Below, piece by piece: positions 56,450-64,000 of a DNA stretch of 64,000 nucleotides. A program made the translations under genes and the position numbers. Origin of the DNA: CAZPNX01 sp964588285. GTDB lineage: Bacteria; Edwardsbacteria; AC1; EtOH8. Location of the stretch: the NCBI GenBank assembly GCA_964588285.1, contig CAZPNX010000001.1, positions 62,001-126,000 of the forward strand, in the 5' to 3' direction. Every line of letters starts with the position of its first letter. The first letter of the stretch is position 1. The notes beneath the pieces were generated by a model. The model was not told the DNA's origin and did not search any database. It saw only the letters and a program-made list of their open reading frames with translations.

Positions 56450-57661
56450 TTATCTCAAGGAAACGGTTATCATTAGCTCGGCCACAGACTCGGTGACAGT
56501 GGTGGGATCTGATACACTAAGAGCCTGGCCCAGGTTGTAGCTGCGCCGGCCGACGTTGGCGCCGACCGCCACCGAGACCGGACCGGCCGGCACCTCGGTG
56601 CCCAGGCCGGCCTTTGCCAGGCCGATTCCCCGGTTCAGGTAGGAATTGGCGAAAGCCAGGCCGAACCTAAGCGGCAGATTGCCGGAAAGACGATGTTCGA
56701 TAGAGAGTCTGTAGCTGTTGACGGCTTGCAGCCGATGATGGGGATTAAGATTGTCCTTGAGCCGGTGCCATGGAGTATAGGCGTACTCCAGCGATACTGT
56801 GGCCGGAAAATCGCTGCTGGGATGATAGGAAAGGCCCAGTGTATATCCGGCCGGATAGGTAACGCTGCTGCTGGTGTCCGTATAGAGTTCGCCCCTCCTG
56901 CTCCAAGCGGTGCCGGTGAGCTTGGCCCCGGTATTGGCCGTCAGACCTATGGCCAGTCTTCTGGAAACCAGCCCCCACAGCCCGGCCTCTATCCGTCCCC
57001 CCTTGAAGTACCTGGTGGCGCTCGAGGATCGGGACGGCGTGGCCGGGTCGTAGGAGACGATCTCGGTCCTGATCTCTTGATGGCCCTGAAGGCGCGAGAA
57101 GCCGATGCCCGCCGACAGCCTGGCCAGCGGCTGGCACGACAGCGCCAGGGTGAAGCGGTTGATCTGACCGCTGCCGACCGAATCGTGCACCTCGGTAAGA
57201 TAGTAGAACCCGTCCCTCACCTCCCGATGGGACTGGTAACCGAAATCGTATTCCCGGGCCAGGCCCAGGCCGACGCCCAGGCGCGGCCAGCCGGCTGGCG
57301 ACAGGGCGTAACCGGCCGAGACGCTCTTGATCCGGTGGGCAAAATAGCTGTGCAGCAGGTCGGTATTCAGCCCCACCGAATTGGAATAGGAGTCGAAGAC
57401 CTCGCGGGTCCTCTTCTCCTGGGTCCAGCCGACCGTTGCGGTGGCCTGAGCCCGGATGCCCATCCTTCCAGAGAGCAGGGCCGGGTTGTCCAGCACCGGG
57501 TCACCCAGGCCGGCCACTGCCGCCACCAGCCCCATACCGGCCGAGGAGTTCCCGGAGGCGGCTTGCCCGTATTGTCCGAATTCCAGCAGGCCGGCCTGGG
57601 AACCGGCGGTTGCGGTCAACAGGGCCACCGATACTAAGGCCATTTTTCTGGCAAAATCCAT
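56450..57661 (-). CDS. Predicted outer-membrane beta-barrel (FadL/PorV-like N terminus)
   Basis: The 403-residue protein has a signal peptide (MDFARKMALVSVALLTATAGSQA). It opens with ASGNSSAGMGLVAAVAGLGDPVLDNPALL, the 'nice-asparagine-proline' plug-like start of FadL/TodX and PorV-like barrels. The remainder is strand-like with repeated aromatic and glycine residues and ends in AELMITVSLR. No substrate can be named. It lies 20 bases after the HhH-barrel gene in the long envelope operon and is followed after four bases by the nucleotidase frame. Confidence 0.72.
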   Translation of the reverse strand: MDFARKMALVSVALLTATAGSQAGLLEFGQYGQAASGNSSAGMGLVAAVAGLGDPVLDNPALLSGRMGIRAQATATVGWTQEKRTREVFDSYSNSVGLNTDLLHSYFAHRIKSVSAGYALSPAGWPRLGVGLGLAREYDFGYQSHREVRDGFYYLTEVHDSVGSGQINRFTLALSCQPLARLSAGIGFSRLQGHQEIRTEIVSYDPATPSRSSSATRYFKGGRIEAGLWGLVSRRLAIGLTANTGAKLTGTAWSRRGELYTDTSSSVTYPAGYTLGLSYHPSSDFPATVSLEYAYTPWHRLKDNLNPHHRLQAVNSYRLSIEHRLSGNLPLRFGLAFANSYLNRGIGLAKAGLGTEVPAGPVSVAVGANVGRRSYNLGQALSVSDPTTVTESVAELMITVSLR

Positions 57662-57681
57662 TTATATCTCCTCTTTTGCGA

Positions 57682-60369
57682 TTACCATCTTAGATCCAAC
57701 TGGAGGTCCACCTTCCACAGGTCGCGGGAATCCAGGAAATCCCGCACCGGCACTCCGGGCAAGCCGGCGTAGTAGTACTCGGACTCGGACCCATAGATGC
57801 CGTTGTAGAAGTAACGGGTGTCCTTGCCCCTGATTCCGGCCCTAATCTGCATGTTATCGGAGAGCCTGTCCGAAATGGACACGTAGTACTTGAGGCCGTC
57901 ACCGTAGAGGAAGTCGATGCCCGACTCCTCGAAGATCCACTGGGACATGCCATCGGTCCGCCAACCGGATATGCCCAACTTCAAATCCCAGGCCGGCGAG
58001 AAGTTATGCTCGAAGTTGGCGGCTATGTAGGAGCCGCTCATCAGCACGTCTCCACCGTAAAGCTCAGAAGGCGTCAGCCTGACCTCGCCGTAGCGTACCT
58101 CGGCGTTGATATAGTCCCGCTGGGTGAGGGTGGCAAAGGTGCGCAGGGTGGTCTCCCGGGTGTTGGACCGGGTGGGCCAGGCGCTCTTGGGCAGGTGTTT
58201 GGCCTGGTACTTCTGCTTGAGGCGGAAGCGCACCGGAAAGGCCGGCCGGTACTCGATCTCGCCCTGGAACCTGACGTTGTCTAGCCCGTAGGCCAGGTTG
58301 CGCCAGAAGTCGATGTAGGCCCGGGTCAGGGTGAACTGGCGGCTGATCTGCCACCGGGTCTCCAGATAGGTGCCGCGCTCGGCTTTGGGCGCCGGGTAGT
58401 TGACCAGCTGCTTGTAGACCGGATCTAAAAGCCGGTATTCTTTCTCCAGGACGGTGTCGTCGAACTTGACTTGTTCCTGGAAGGCCCGGCTGTAAGGATT
58501 GTCGTAGTCAACATCATAGTGCCGTTGGATCAGCAGCAGGTAAACGGTCTCGTATTGCAAGCGGCTGGAGAGGACGTAGGCCTTCCCCCCTCCCTGCTGG
58601 CTGGCGGCCTCGCCCTCCACCGACAGATTGTCAACCACGGTGCGAAAGAAAAGACCGCCTATTCTCCTGACGTCTCCCGACCATAGGCGGGTGAAGTTGG
58701 GATCGGAAAGATCGGCTTTGTCTCCCGGAATGTCCAGATCCAAAGCCGATGGTTTTATGGTCCGGTCGTATTGGGACCGGTAGCCGGAGACGCCCACTGT
58801 CGTTCCCACCGGCATGAAGAACAGGTCGTCCAAGTTGAGTCCCAGGCTGAAGCCGGAGGTTTTCTCGCCAAAAGCGTCGCGGTATTGGGGAAAGCGCGGC
58901 GTCATTATGAAGTAGCCATTGACCGAGCCGTCGCGGTTTAGTATCCCGTCCTTGCGGTCGTCGGAATAATAGAAGATCGGCCTCAAACGCCAAAGGCCGG
59001 CCTCCAGAGCGACGCCGCGCAGGGCGAACTCCTGGGTGGTGGTGATGTCCCCGAACAGGCCGGCCGCCCGGCTGGTCCTGCGGCTTCCGTAGAAATCGTC
59101 GTCGGTGTTGTCCATCACCAGGCCCTGCCCGATGACCACCCGGTAGTTGCCCAGAATCAGCTTGCGCACCGGCCCCAGGTCTGATAATTGGGCATAGCCC
59201 TTGGCCAGGGCCTGGCGCTCGTAGGATTCCTGACTCCACAGTCCTCCAAGCTTCATCCGGTTTCCCAGGTTCGTGACCAATCGGTGCTGGACGGAGCCGT
59301 AGTTGGGCAGACCGGCCAGGTATTGCTTCTCGGCTATCAGTCTGTCCTTGAGGGCCTGGATCTGCGGCTGGGTCCATCCGGCAATGGAGAGGATCTTACC
59401 GGTGGTCATGGTGTCATAGACCGCGTAGCCCGGAGCGAAGGCATCGATGGAAGCCTGGAGCAGGGCCTCTAGGTGTCTGAAATCCTCCTCTTCGCCGCCG
59501 TCAAGCCGGTCGTCCCAGGAGGCTTTGAGCCGATAGTTGCCGTCGAATTTGAACTGCCGCTCCTCAGACTCCAAGGTCACGTAGTTCCTCATGTTGAGAA
59601 ACCCGTAGTTGGAGAGACCCTGAACGTTGCGCCTGAGGCTGCGCCAGTCCTTTATCTGGCCCTGGGTTCTGACATGGCGCACCACCGCGGCCGCGTCCAC
59701 TGCAGTGACGTTGTCCAGCACCAGCAGATCGTCAACGCCGGCCCGATTGACGTTCATCGGCCTCAGCAAAAGTCCTTCCCAGGTATCGATGGCCCCCTTG
59801 CCCGGGCTTTCCTCGGCCGCCAGCTTGTCCTGAAGCTCGGCGATATAGCGGGTCACCTGACTTTGCTCGGAGGGCGGCGACAGTCTGACCTGCGGCCCCA
59901 ATGCCCTCAGGATTTCAGGCGTCATTCCCTCCACTTCCATCAGTTGGTAAAAGCTGGTCAGGTGGCCGCGCCGGAACCGGAAAAAATGGATGTTGTCGGC
60001 CACCTTCCGCGGCAGTCCCTCTAAGGCCCTGATCTGGTCAAGCGAAGCCGAGTTCAGGTCCAGTTTATGCCGGGCCGTAACCTGAACCGTGTCCGGCTCC
60101 TGGTAGAACTCGGCCTGCTGGGCGGCGGCGGGAAATACCCATAGGAGGCCGAGCAGGAAAGCCAACACGCCGATAAAAGCTGCGGCTTTCCTGCGATCCC
60201 TGTCACCCTGAGATTGGCACGCCTGCCCTGCAGGCTGAAGGGTGACGAAGACATCCTTCAAACGGGCAGGCAAGAAAGCAATCCTTCGAATGCCGTTCAA
60301 GAAGCCATTCTCAGGACAGGCCCCAGGTTGGCATCCATAGCTTGCTTTATTGCGGATTTCGTATCTCAT
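57682..60369 (-). CDS. Large outer-membrane barrel with N-terminal helix-hairpin-helix domains
   Basis: From ATG 60369 (ATGA overlap with the PorV-like gene) the protein has 895 residues. Residues about 62-83 are a signal-type helix (AFIGVLAFLLGLLWVFPAAAQ). Residues about 103-165 form a ComEA-like HhH unit (LDLNSASLDQIRALEGLPRKVADN). A second HhH-like unit follows (MNVNRAGVDDLLVLDNVTAVDAAAV). From about residue 280 onward the sequence is beta-rich with many Tyr, Arg and Gly residues and ends in LWKVDLQLDLRW, as expected for a barrel. HhH units usually contact DNA; in an exported barrel they may bind DNA at the cell surface or serve as protein modules. The first 60 residues contain a palindromic repeat (60202-60246) translated in frame. 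Confidence 0.78.
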   Translation of the reverse strand: MRYEIRNKASYGCQPGACPENGFLNGIRRIAFLPARLKDVFVTLQPAGQACQSQGDRDRRKAAAFIGVLAFLLGLLWVFPAAAQQAEFYQEPDTVQVTARHKLDLNSASLDQIRALEGLPRKVADNIHFFRFRRGHLTSFYQLMEVEGMTPEILRALGPQVRLSPPSEQSQVTRYIAELQDKLAAEESPGKGAIDTWEGLLLRPMNVNRAGVDDLLVLDNVTAVDAAAVVRHVRTQGQIKDWRSLRRNVQGLSNYGFLNMRNYVTLESEERQFKFDGNYRLKASWDDRLDGGEEEDFRHLEALLQASIDAFAPGYAVYDTMTTGKILSIAGWTQPQIQALKDRLIAEKQYLAGLPNYGSVQHRLVTNLGNRMKLGGLWSQESYERQALAKGYAQLSDLGPVRKLILGNYRVVIGQGLVMDNTDDDFYGSRRTSRAAGLFGDITTTQEFALRGVALEAGLWRLRPIFYYSDDRKDGILNRDGSVNGYFIMTPRFPQYRDAFGEKTSGFSLGLNLDDLFFMPVGTTVGVSGYRSQYDRTIKPSALDLDIPGDKADLSDPNFTRLWSGDVRRIGGLFFRTVVDNLSVEGEAASQQGGGKAYVLSSRLQYETVYLLLIQRHYDVDYDNPYSRAFQEQVKFDDTVLEKEYRLLDPVYKQLVNYPAPKAERGTYLETRWQISRQFTLTRAYIDFWRNLAYGLDNVRFQGEIEYRPAFPVRFRLKQKYQAKHLPKSAWPTRSNTRETTLRTFATLTQRDYINAEVRYGEVRLTPSELYGGDVLMSGSYIAANFEHNFSPAWDLKLGISGWRTDGMSQWIFEESGIDFLYGDGLKYYVSISDRLSDNMQIRAGIRGKDTRYFYNGIYGSESEYYYAGLPGVPVRDFLDSRDLWKVDLQLDLRW
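60202..60246. repeat. Palindromic dispersed repeat, copy 3, inside the HhH-barrel N terminus
   Basis: GTCACCCT (60202-60209) and AGGGTGAC (60239-60246), with an inner GCCTGCCCTGCAGGC palindrome. On the minus strand it is in frame between the coupled ATG (60369) and the signal helix. Confidence 0.65.
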
Positions 60370-61205
60370 TTCCCTCCCCAACTGTAGCCCAGCCCGAACT
60401 GGTGGGTGCCGGATAAAGCCTCATGTCCGCCCTCGAAGGCATAGTTGACTGAAACCCCCAAGGACTTGACGCCGAATCCCATGGTGTACAGAGTCAGCTG
60501 GCCCTCGTTTAGGATTCCGGCCCTAAGTTTTAAGCGATCCTGAGCCAGTGAGAATTCGGATCCGAACTTGTATCTAGTGATTCTGGACGGCTCCTTGGCG
60601 GCCTCGGCCGTGCCCATAAGACCGGGAAACGGCTGGAAACCTACGCCGGCCGAGACCCAGCTGGGCAGATCGTACTGGTAAAGCGTCCCCAGGCTGGGGT
60701 GGTTGAGGTTGTGGCCGTGGATGCCGATGCTCCATTTTCGGTAGACTCTGGCCAGAAGCCCGATGTCGAAGCCGGCGGTCGAGGCCGAGCCGAAACGCTC
60801 CTGCCAGAGCCGGTAGAGGTTGACCCCCCAACCGAACGACAGCTGCCGGTTCATGGCAAAACCGTGGGCCAGGGTCAGGGCCTGGTCTTTTTCCCAGTCG
60901 CAGCCTACTTGTTGCAGCGATACTCCGGCCCCGCCCCAACGCCCCCAGGATCTGGCTAAGCTTCCGGTGCCGTTCACCAAGCCCTTTATGTTCCAAAGCC
61001 TCTTGCCGAATACCTGCGCCTGCCAGCCCTGCAGCCCCGACAGCCCGGCCGGGTTCCACCTGACGGCCTCGATATCGTCGGCAATAGCTGTATAGGCGCC
61101 GGCCATGGCATTGGCCCGTATCCCCACCTGCCAGTCTTCGAAAGCGGCCCCGGCTACGGTTGCCGCCAAAGCCATGGACGACAGTATCAATGCAATCCTC
61201 TTCAT
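60366..61205 (-). CDS. PorV/PorQ-family outer-membrane protein
   Basis: PorV-like barrels act in type IX secretion as shuttles that accept cargo with conserved C-terminal domains. The 279-residue protein has a signal peptide (MKRIALILSSMALAATVAGA). It then shows the family start: GIRANAMAGAYTAIADDIEAVRWNPAGLSGLQGW, which contains the NPAGL box. Strand-like repeats end in HQFGLGYSWGGK. Length is close to the shorter PorQ-like forms. It lies between two genes for surface proteins, one with a sorting-like tail, which fits a shuttle or porin role, although no PorU, SprA or PorT homologue is visible in this window. Confidence 0.82.
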   Translation of the reverse strand: MKRIALILSSMALAATVAGAAFEDWQVGIRANAMAGAYTAIADDIEAVRWNPAGLSGLQGWQAQVFGKRLWNIKGLVNGTGSLARSWGRWGGAGVSLQQVGCDWEKDQALTLAHGFAMNRQLSFGWGVNLYRLWQERFGSASTAGFDIGLLARVYRKWSIGIHGHNLNHPSLGTLYQYDLPSWVSAGVGFQPFPGLMGTAEAAKEPSRITRYKFGSEFSLAQDRLKLRAGILNEGQLTLYTMGFGVKSLGVSVNYAFEGGHEALSGTHQFGLGYSWGGK

Positions 61206-61216
61206 CTATCTTTCTC

Positions 61217-64000
61217 CTATTTCAAAGGCGTTCCCAGAACCACCAGCTTAGTGCGGTCGACGCTTCCGCCCTGGGGCGAGACGCTGCGCAGGTGGGCGAT
61301 GTAGATGCCGATGTTCGCCCTCCGCCCTATATTGTCCTTGCCGTCCCAGGGATAGGTCTGGTGTCCGCCCGGCGCATTATTGAGGCATGTCTTCACCAGT
61401 CGTCCCTTGAGGTCGTAAATTCTCAGCGTCAGCCGGTCGGTGGCCGGAGCATTTAATTCCAGCCAGGCCACCTCGCCCCAGTCGGGTGAGAACGGGTTGG
61501 GCGTGACCCCGGCTATTACCGGAGATTCGGATGGCGGCGTCAGATCGGTGATCAACTCGATATCGGCCGGGTAGCTGCGTCCCCCGTACACGTAGGGCTC
61601 GGGGAACCGCGGCACGATCTGGTAGCCTGTCGAGTACGGCGGCTCCTTGTCGTACTGGGAGACGATGCCGGTAACGTAGACCTTGACTCCCGAAGTCAAC
61701 ACCGAGTTATCGAAACCGGACGTCTCTCCATAGCGCAGGGCCACCACGGCATCGCCGTTGCGCACCTCCAGGTTGTAGCCGCCTCCGGCATAGGCGGGCG
61801 GGGCGTTGACTATGCCCTCAAAGTCGATGAGCAGACCCTCTATCGACTCTGTGGGAAACTGGTTATAGATCATGGTCTTCGGCCTGGGCAGGCTGTCGGC
61901 CAGGTCCCAGACCGAGATGTCGGCCGCCGAGGAGACGGCCACCTCAGTCACCCCGTTATACTCGGTCACCACGCCGGTGGCCACCACCCGGCGCCCTAAA
62001 TCGAAGTCGCTCTTGGAGCCGCCGTAGAGGTTCACCCCGCCCGAGGCATCCTGGATATAGGAACTGGCCGCGGAGCTGGTGGAGCTGGAGATGATGTTGG
62101 CCGGACCGGTGACCACGCCCTCCACCGTCACCGTCTGCCCTACCAGCACCGGGGTGAAGCCGTCGGAGCCGGGCCGCTGAACATCGGCGATCCGGGTGGG
62201 ATTGAGCAATGTGGTGAAGCTGAAGCGCACCTGGTCGGTGGTATCGTTGGAGCCCACTCCGTCTCTATTGCCGTCCAAGTACCAGCCGAAGGTGTCGCGC
62301 AGGGCATAGGAGACCCAGACGCTGACCGTCTCCCCCGGGGTCAGGGCCGGCTGTGCCTTCAGCGTCACCAGGTAGTTCAGGCTGTCGTAGGAGACCGTGA
62401 GCGGATAGTTCCCTCCCAGACTGCCGGTTACGGCAAAGTTGGCGGGTATCACGGTAGCTTGGTTCAGCGGCTTATCGAACTCCAGCCTGATGCCCACCTG
62501 CGAGGGCACGTTGGCCTTGCCGTTGGCGGGCATGGAGCTTAAGAAACGCACAGGTTTGAATTGGACGATGTCCTTAGTAAAACGCGGCAAAATCTTCCAT
62601 CCATATGAGGCGTGGAAAATTCCCTGCACTCTGGCCAGACTATCGCCTATCACTGGCGTGTAACCCAAGCGGGATAGAGAATCTAAGAAATCATCGTTGG
62701 TGGCCGGGCCGCTACCGTCGTTTATATCCCATTCGAAGTAAGAGTTGGGCACAGAGGAGACGGTAACTTTGTTGGTGGCCACCAGTACCCCCTCGTAAGC
62801 TTCGGCATTGGGATTGGCCACAGAAAGGCTGCAGGTCGGCAGTACCACCGGTTCCGGAATCTTGACGCCCTTCTTGAGAAGATTGAAGCTACTGACAGGC
62901 GAAATTTCAGTTAGTCCATAGTATTCAATGACGGTACCGCTGACCGTCACCGAATCCCCCTCGGCCGGGAAGCGGTCACGGTCGTAGCAATAGACGCCGT
63001 TCCAGGGACCCTTGCCATCCTGGATGAAGTACATGCCCCGGCTGTTGCCAGCCCTGACCACTCCGGTCACCACACCGGCCACTGTTACGTTCTGACTAAC
63101 GTAGGGCGAATTGCCCGAAGGATCGGTAGTATATTGGATGTCTCTTATGGTAATCCCTGGTCTCAGCTTGGTGGTAAAAGAAAAGCTGGTGTCCCTAAGG
63201 GCGTTGCCCGACAGGTCGGTGATGGCCGAAGAAACGCTGACAGTAATCGTATCCTTGTACTGGAACCCCCCTACCGGCTGGATGGTCACCCGCCGGTCGC
63301 CGTTGGATAGCACCGGAGCGCCAATGGAGTACTGGGGGGTCCGGCGGCCGGTGATGGAGAAGGCCGATGCGGTCACGCTGGACGGCAGCAGTATTTCGTT
63401 GAAGTTGATCTCCACCGAAGCGTCGACCGGGACGTACTCCTGGCCGTTGGCCGGAGAGGTTGAGGTGACGACCGGCGGGATGTAATCGGGCACCAAAGTG
63501 TAGAACGACCATGAATAATTGGCCGCCAGGCTGTCGCCGGCCGTGTCTCTGATGGCCGTGGTCAGAGTGACGGTTACTGTGTCCGACTTGCGCAGGCTGT
63601 CTCGGACGTAATAAGTGAAGCTGGCGCTGTTACCGGCGGGCCTGATGGAGTCGGCTGGATAGTAGGTCTGCCTCCTTCCGGTCACTACGAAGCTGCTGGT
63701 GTCCACCGTGGCCCAGTTCACCAGACGGTCGAAGGTGACCGAAATGGAAGCGTTCGGAAGCACATTGGAGGCCCCGTTGGCCGGGCTGGTGGAGGCCACG
63801 TTCGGCCCGGCGGCATTGAGCCCGCTGATGTCGCCCCATTCGGTGCCCACCCTTATGCCGTCGATGTCGGCCGTCGGAGTGTAGGTCCCCTGGCGCAGGG
63901 CCAGGCGTCCGATGTCAGCCGGGTCCGAGCCGCTGATGATCTGCACCACCTGGGTCTCGGGCTGGGTCGGGCCCAGGGAGGGGTTGAGCCATAGATATAC
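61217..64000 (-). CDS. Large secreted Big_5/OB-like protein with sorting-like C terminus (5' truncated)
   Basis: The frame is open to the right edge, so the N terminus is outside the window. The visible part of about 927 residues has three Big_5 (SbsA-type) Ig-like units; the starts are marked by STSPANGASNV, STSPANGQEYV and SSMPANGKANV, and each unit has a 'V/I-x-F-D/N-x' strand. Between and after them are two OB-like units of the YdeI/endonuclease-associated type (VTVAGVVTGVVRAGNSRGMYFIQD, VTVEGVVTGPANII). The C terminus is a FlgD-Ig-like domain (LTLRIYDLKGRLVKT, GRRANIGIYIAHL). Such architectures occur in extracellular nucleases and adhesins. A catalytic nuclease domain, if any, lies upstream. 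Confidence 0.82.
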   Translation of the reverse strand, partial: VYLWLNPSLGPTQPETQVVQIISGSDPADIGRLALRQGTYTPTADIDGIRVGTEWGDISGLNAAGPNVASTSPANGASNVLPNASISVTFDRLVNWATVDTSSFVVTGRRQTYYPADSIRPAGNSASFTYYVRDSLRKSDTVTVTLTTAIRDTAGDSLAANYSWSFYTLVPDYIPPVVTSTSPANGQEYVPVDASVEINFNEILLPSSVTASAFSITGRRTPQYSIGAPVLSNGDRRVTIQPVGGFQYKDTITVSVSSAITDLSGNALRDTSFSFTTKLRPGITIRDIQYTTDPSGNSPYVSQNVTVAGVVTGVVRAGNSRGMYFIQDGKGPWNGVYCYDRDRFPAEGDSVTVSGTVIEYYGLTEISPVSSFNLLKKGVKIPEPVVLPTCSLSVANPNAEAYEGVLVATNKVTVSSVPNSYFEWDINDGSGPATNDDFLDSLSRLGYTPVIGDSLARVQGIFHASYGWKILPRFTKDIVQFKPVRFLSSMPANGKANVPSQVGIRLEFDKPLNQATVIPANFAVTGSLGGNYPLTVSYDSLNYLVTLKAQPALTPGETVSVWVSYALRDTFGWYLDGNRDGVGSNDTTDQVRFSFTTLLNPTRIADVQRPGSDGFTPVLVGQTVTVEGVVTGPANIISSSTSSAASSYIQDASGGVNLYGGSKSDFDLGRRVVATGVVTEYNGVTEVAVSSAADISVWDLADSLPRPKTMIYNQFPTESIEGLLIDFEGIVNAPPAYAGGGYNLEVRNGDAVVALRYGETSGFDNSVLTSGVKVYVTGIVSQYDKEPPYSTGYQIVPRFPEPYVYGGRSYPADIELITDLTPPSESPVIAGVTPNPFSPDWGEVAWLELNAPATDRLTLRIYDLKGRLVKTCLNNAPGGHQTYPWDGKDNIGRRANIGIYIAHLRSVSPQGGSVDRTKLVVLGTPLK

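Overview
The window reads as one chromosomal segment of a GC-rich Gram-negative bacterium. It has Mla-type lipid-transport genes, several predicted outer-membrane beta-barrels, lipoproteins and an RlpA. Secreted multidomain proteins end in FlgD-Ig-like / 'T9SS sorting-like' C-terminal domains, and PorV/PorQ-like barrels lie nearby. That combination is typical of the FCB superphylum and of uncultured candidate phyla around it; this placement is inference, since no rRNA gene is present. There is no phage, plasmid, IS transposase or CRISPR array.

Region by region: (a) 1-8.7 kb, plus strand. A tightly overlapped operon mixes de novo purine genes (purB, purS, purQ, purL) with phosphatidylethanolamine synthesis (psd, pssA) and three cyclic-dinucleotide-type signalling genes: a GAF protein with a degenerate GGDEF domain and two HD-GYP phosphohydrolases. 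The second HD-GYP gene has an in-frame TAA near its natural start. (b) 8.7-17.4 kb. A minus-strand methyltransferase diverges from yicC through a symmetric promoter pair. Then follow an outer-membrane protein, a DNRLRE-type secreted protein and the housekeeping run gmk-rpoZ-coaBC-udg-dnaB. (c) 17.4-19.7 kb: mlaE, a small membrane protein and mlaF. (d) 19.7-23.1 kb: a dipeptidase, and divergently a lipoprotein that joins an oligopeptide-type solute-binding domain to a TonB C-terminal domain. (e) 23.1-29.7 kb, minus strand: tldD, a TPR lipoprotein, pyrK, pyrD, rlpA, pyrF and pyrE in one overlapping run.

(f) 29.8-39.2 kb, plus strand. A DNA-damage-rich stretch holds umuD, umuC, an SRAP protein, a TPR protein, uvrC, thymidine kinase, an O6-alkylguanine transferase and a beta-CASP metallohydrolase. 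It is separated by conspicuous palindromic non-coding DNA. (g) 39.3-46.9 kb: tRNA-Arg(CCG), a 1626-residue secreted FG-GAP/Ig protein with a sorting-like C terminus, holA, and a coiled-coil/zinc-ribbon protein. (h) 46.9-49.9 kb, minus strand: a membrane TPR protein and a GH57 glycosidase. (i) 49.9-64 kb, minus strand. One long overlapping operon runs into the window from the right: a secreted Big_5/OB-like protein with a sorting-like C terminus, a PorV/PorQ-like barrel, a helix-hairpin-helix/beta-barrel fusion, another barrel, a 5'-nucleotidase-type phosphoesterase, a secreted PHP hydrolase with a sorting-like C terminus, a small barrel, a RecJ-like DHH nuclease and an orphan MalK/UgpC-type ATPase.

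The points that most deserve follow-up are the solute-binding/TonB fusion, the surface-export operon with its HhH-barrel protein, palindromic repeats that sit in frame at the N termini of exported proteins, the symmetric divergent promoters that predict two leaderless mRNAs, and the signalling genes inside the purine operon. Coordinates of coding regions include the stop codon. Starts were chosen by signal peptide, ribosome-binding site and ATGA-type coupling.
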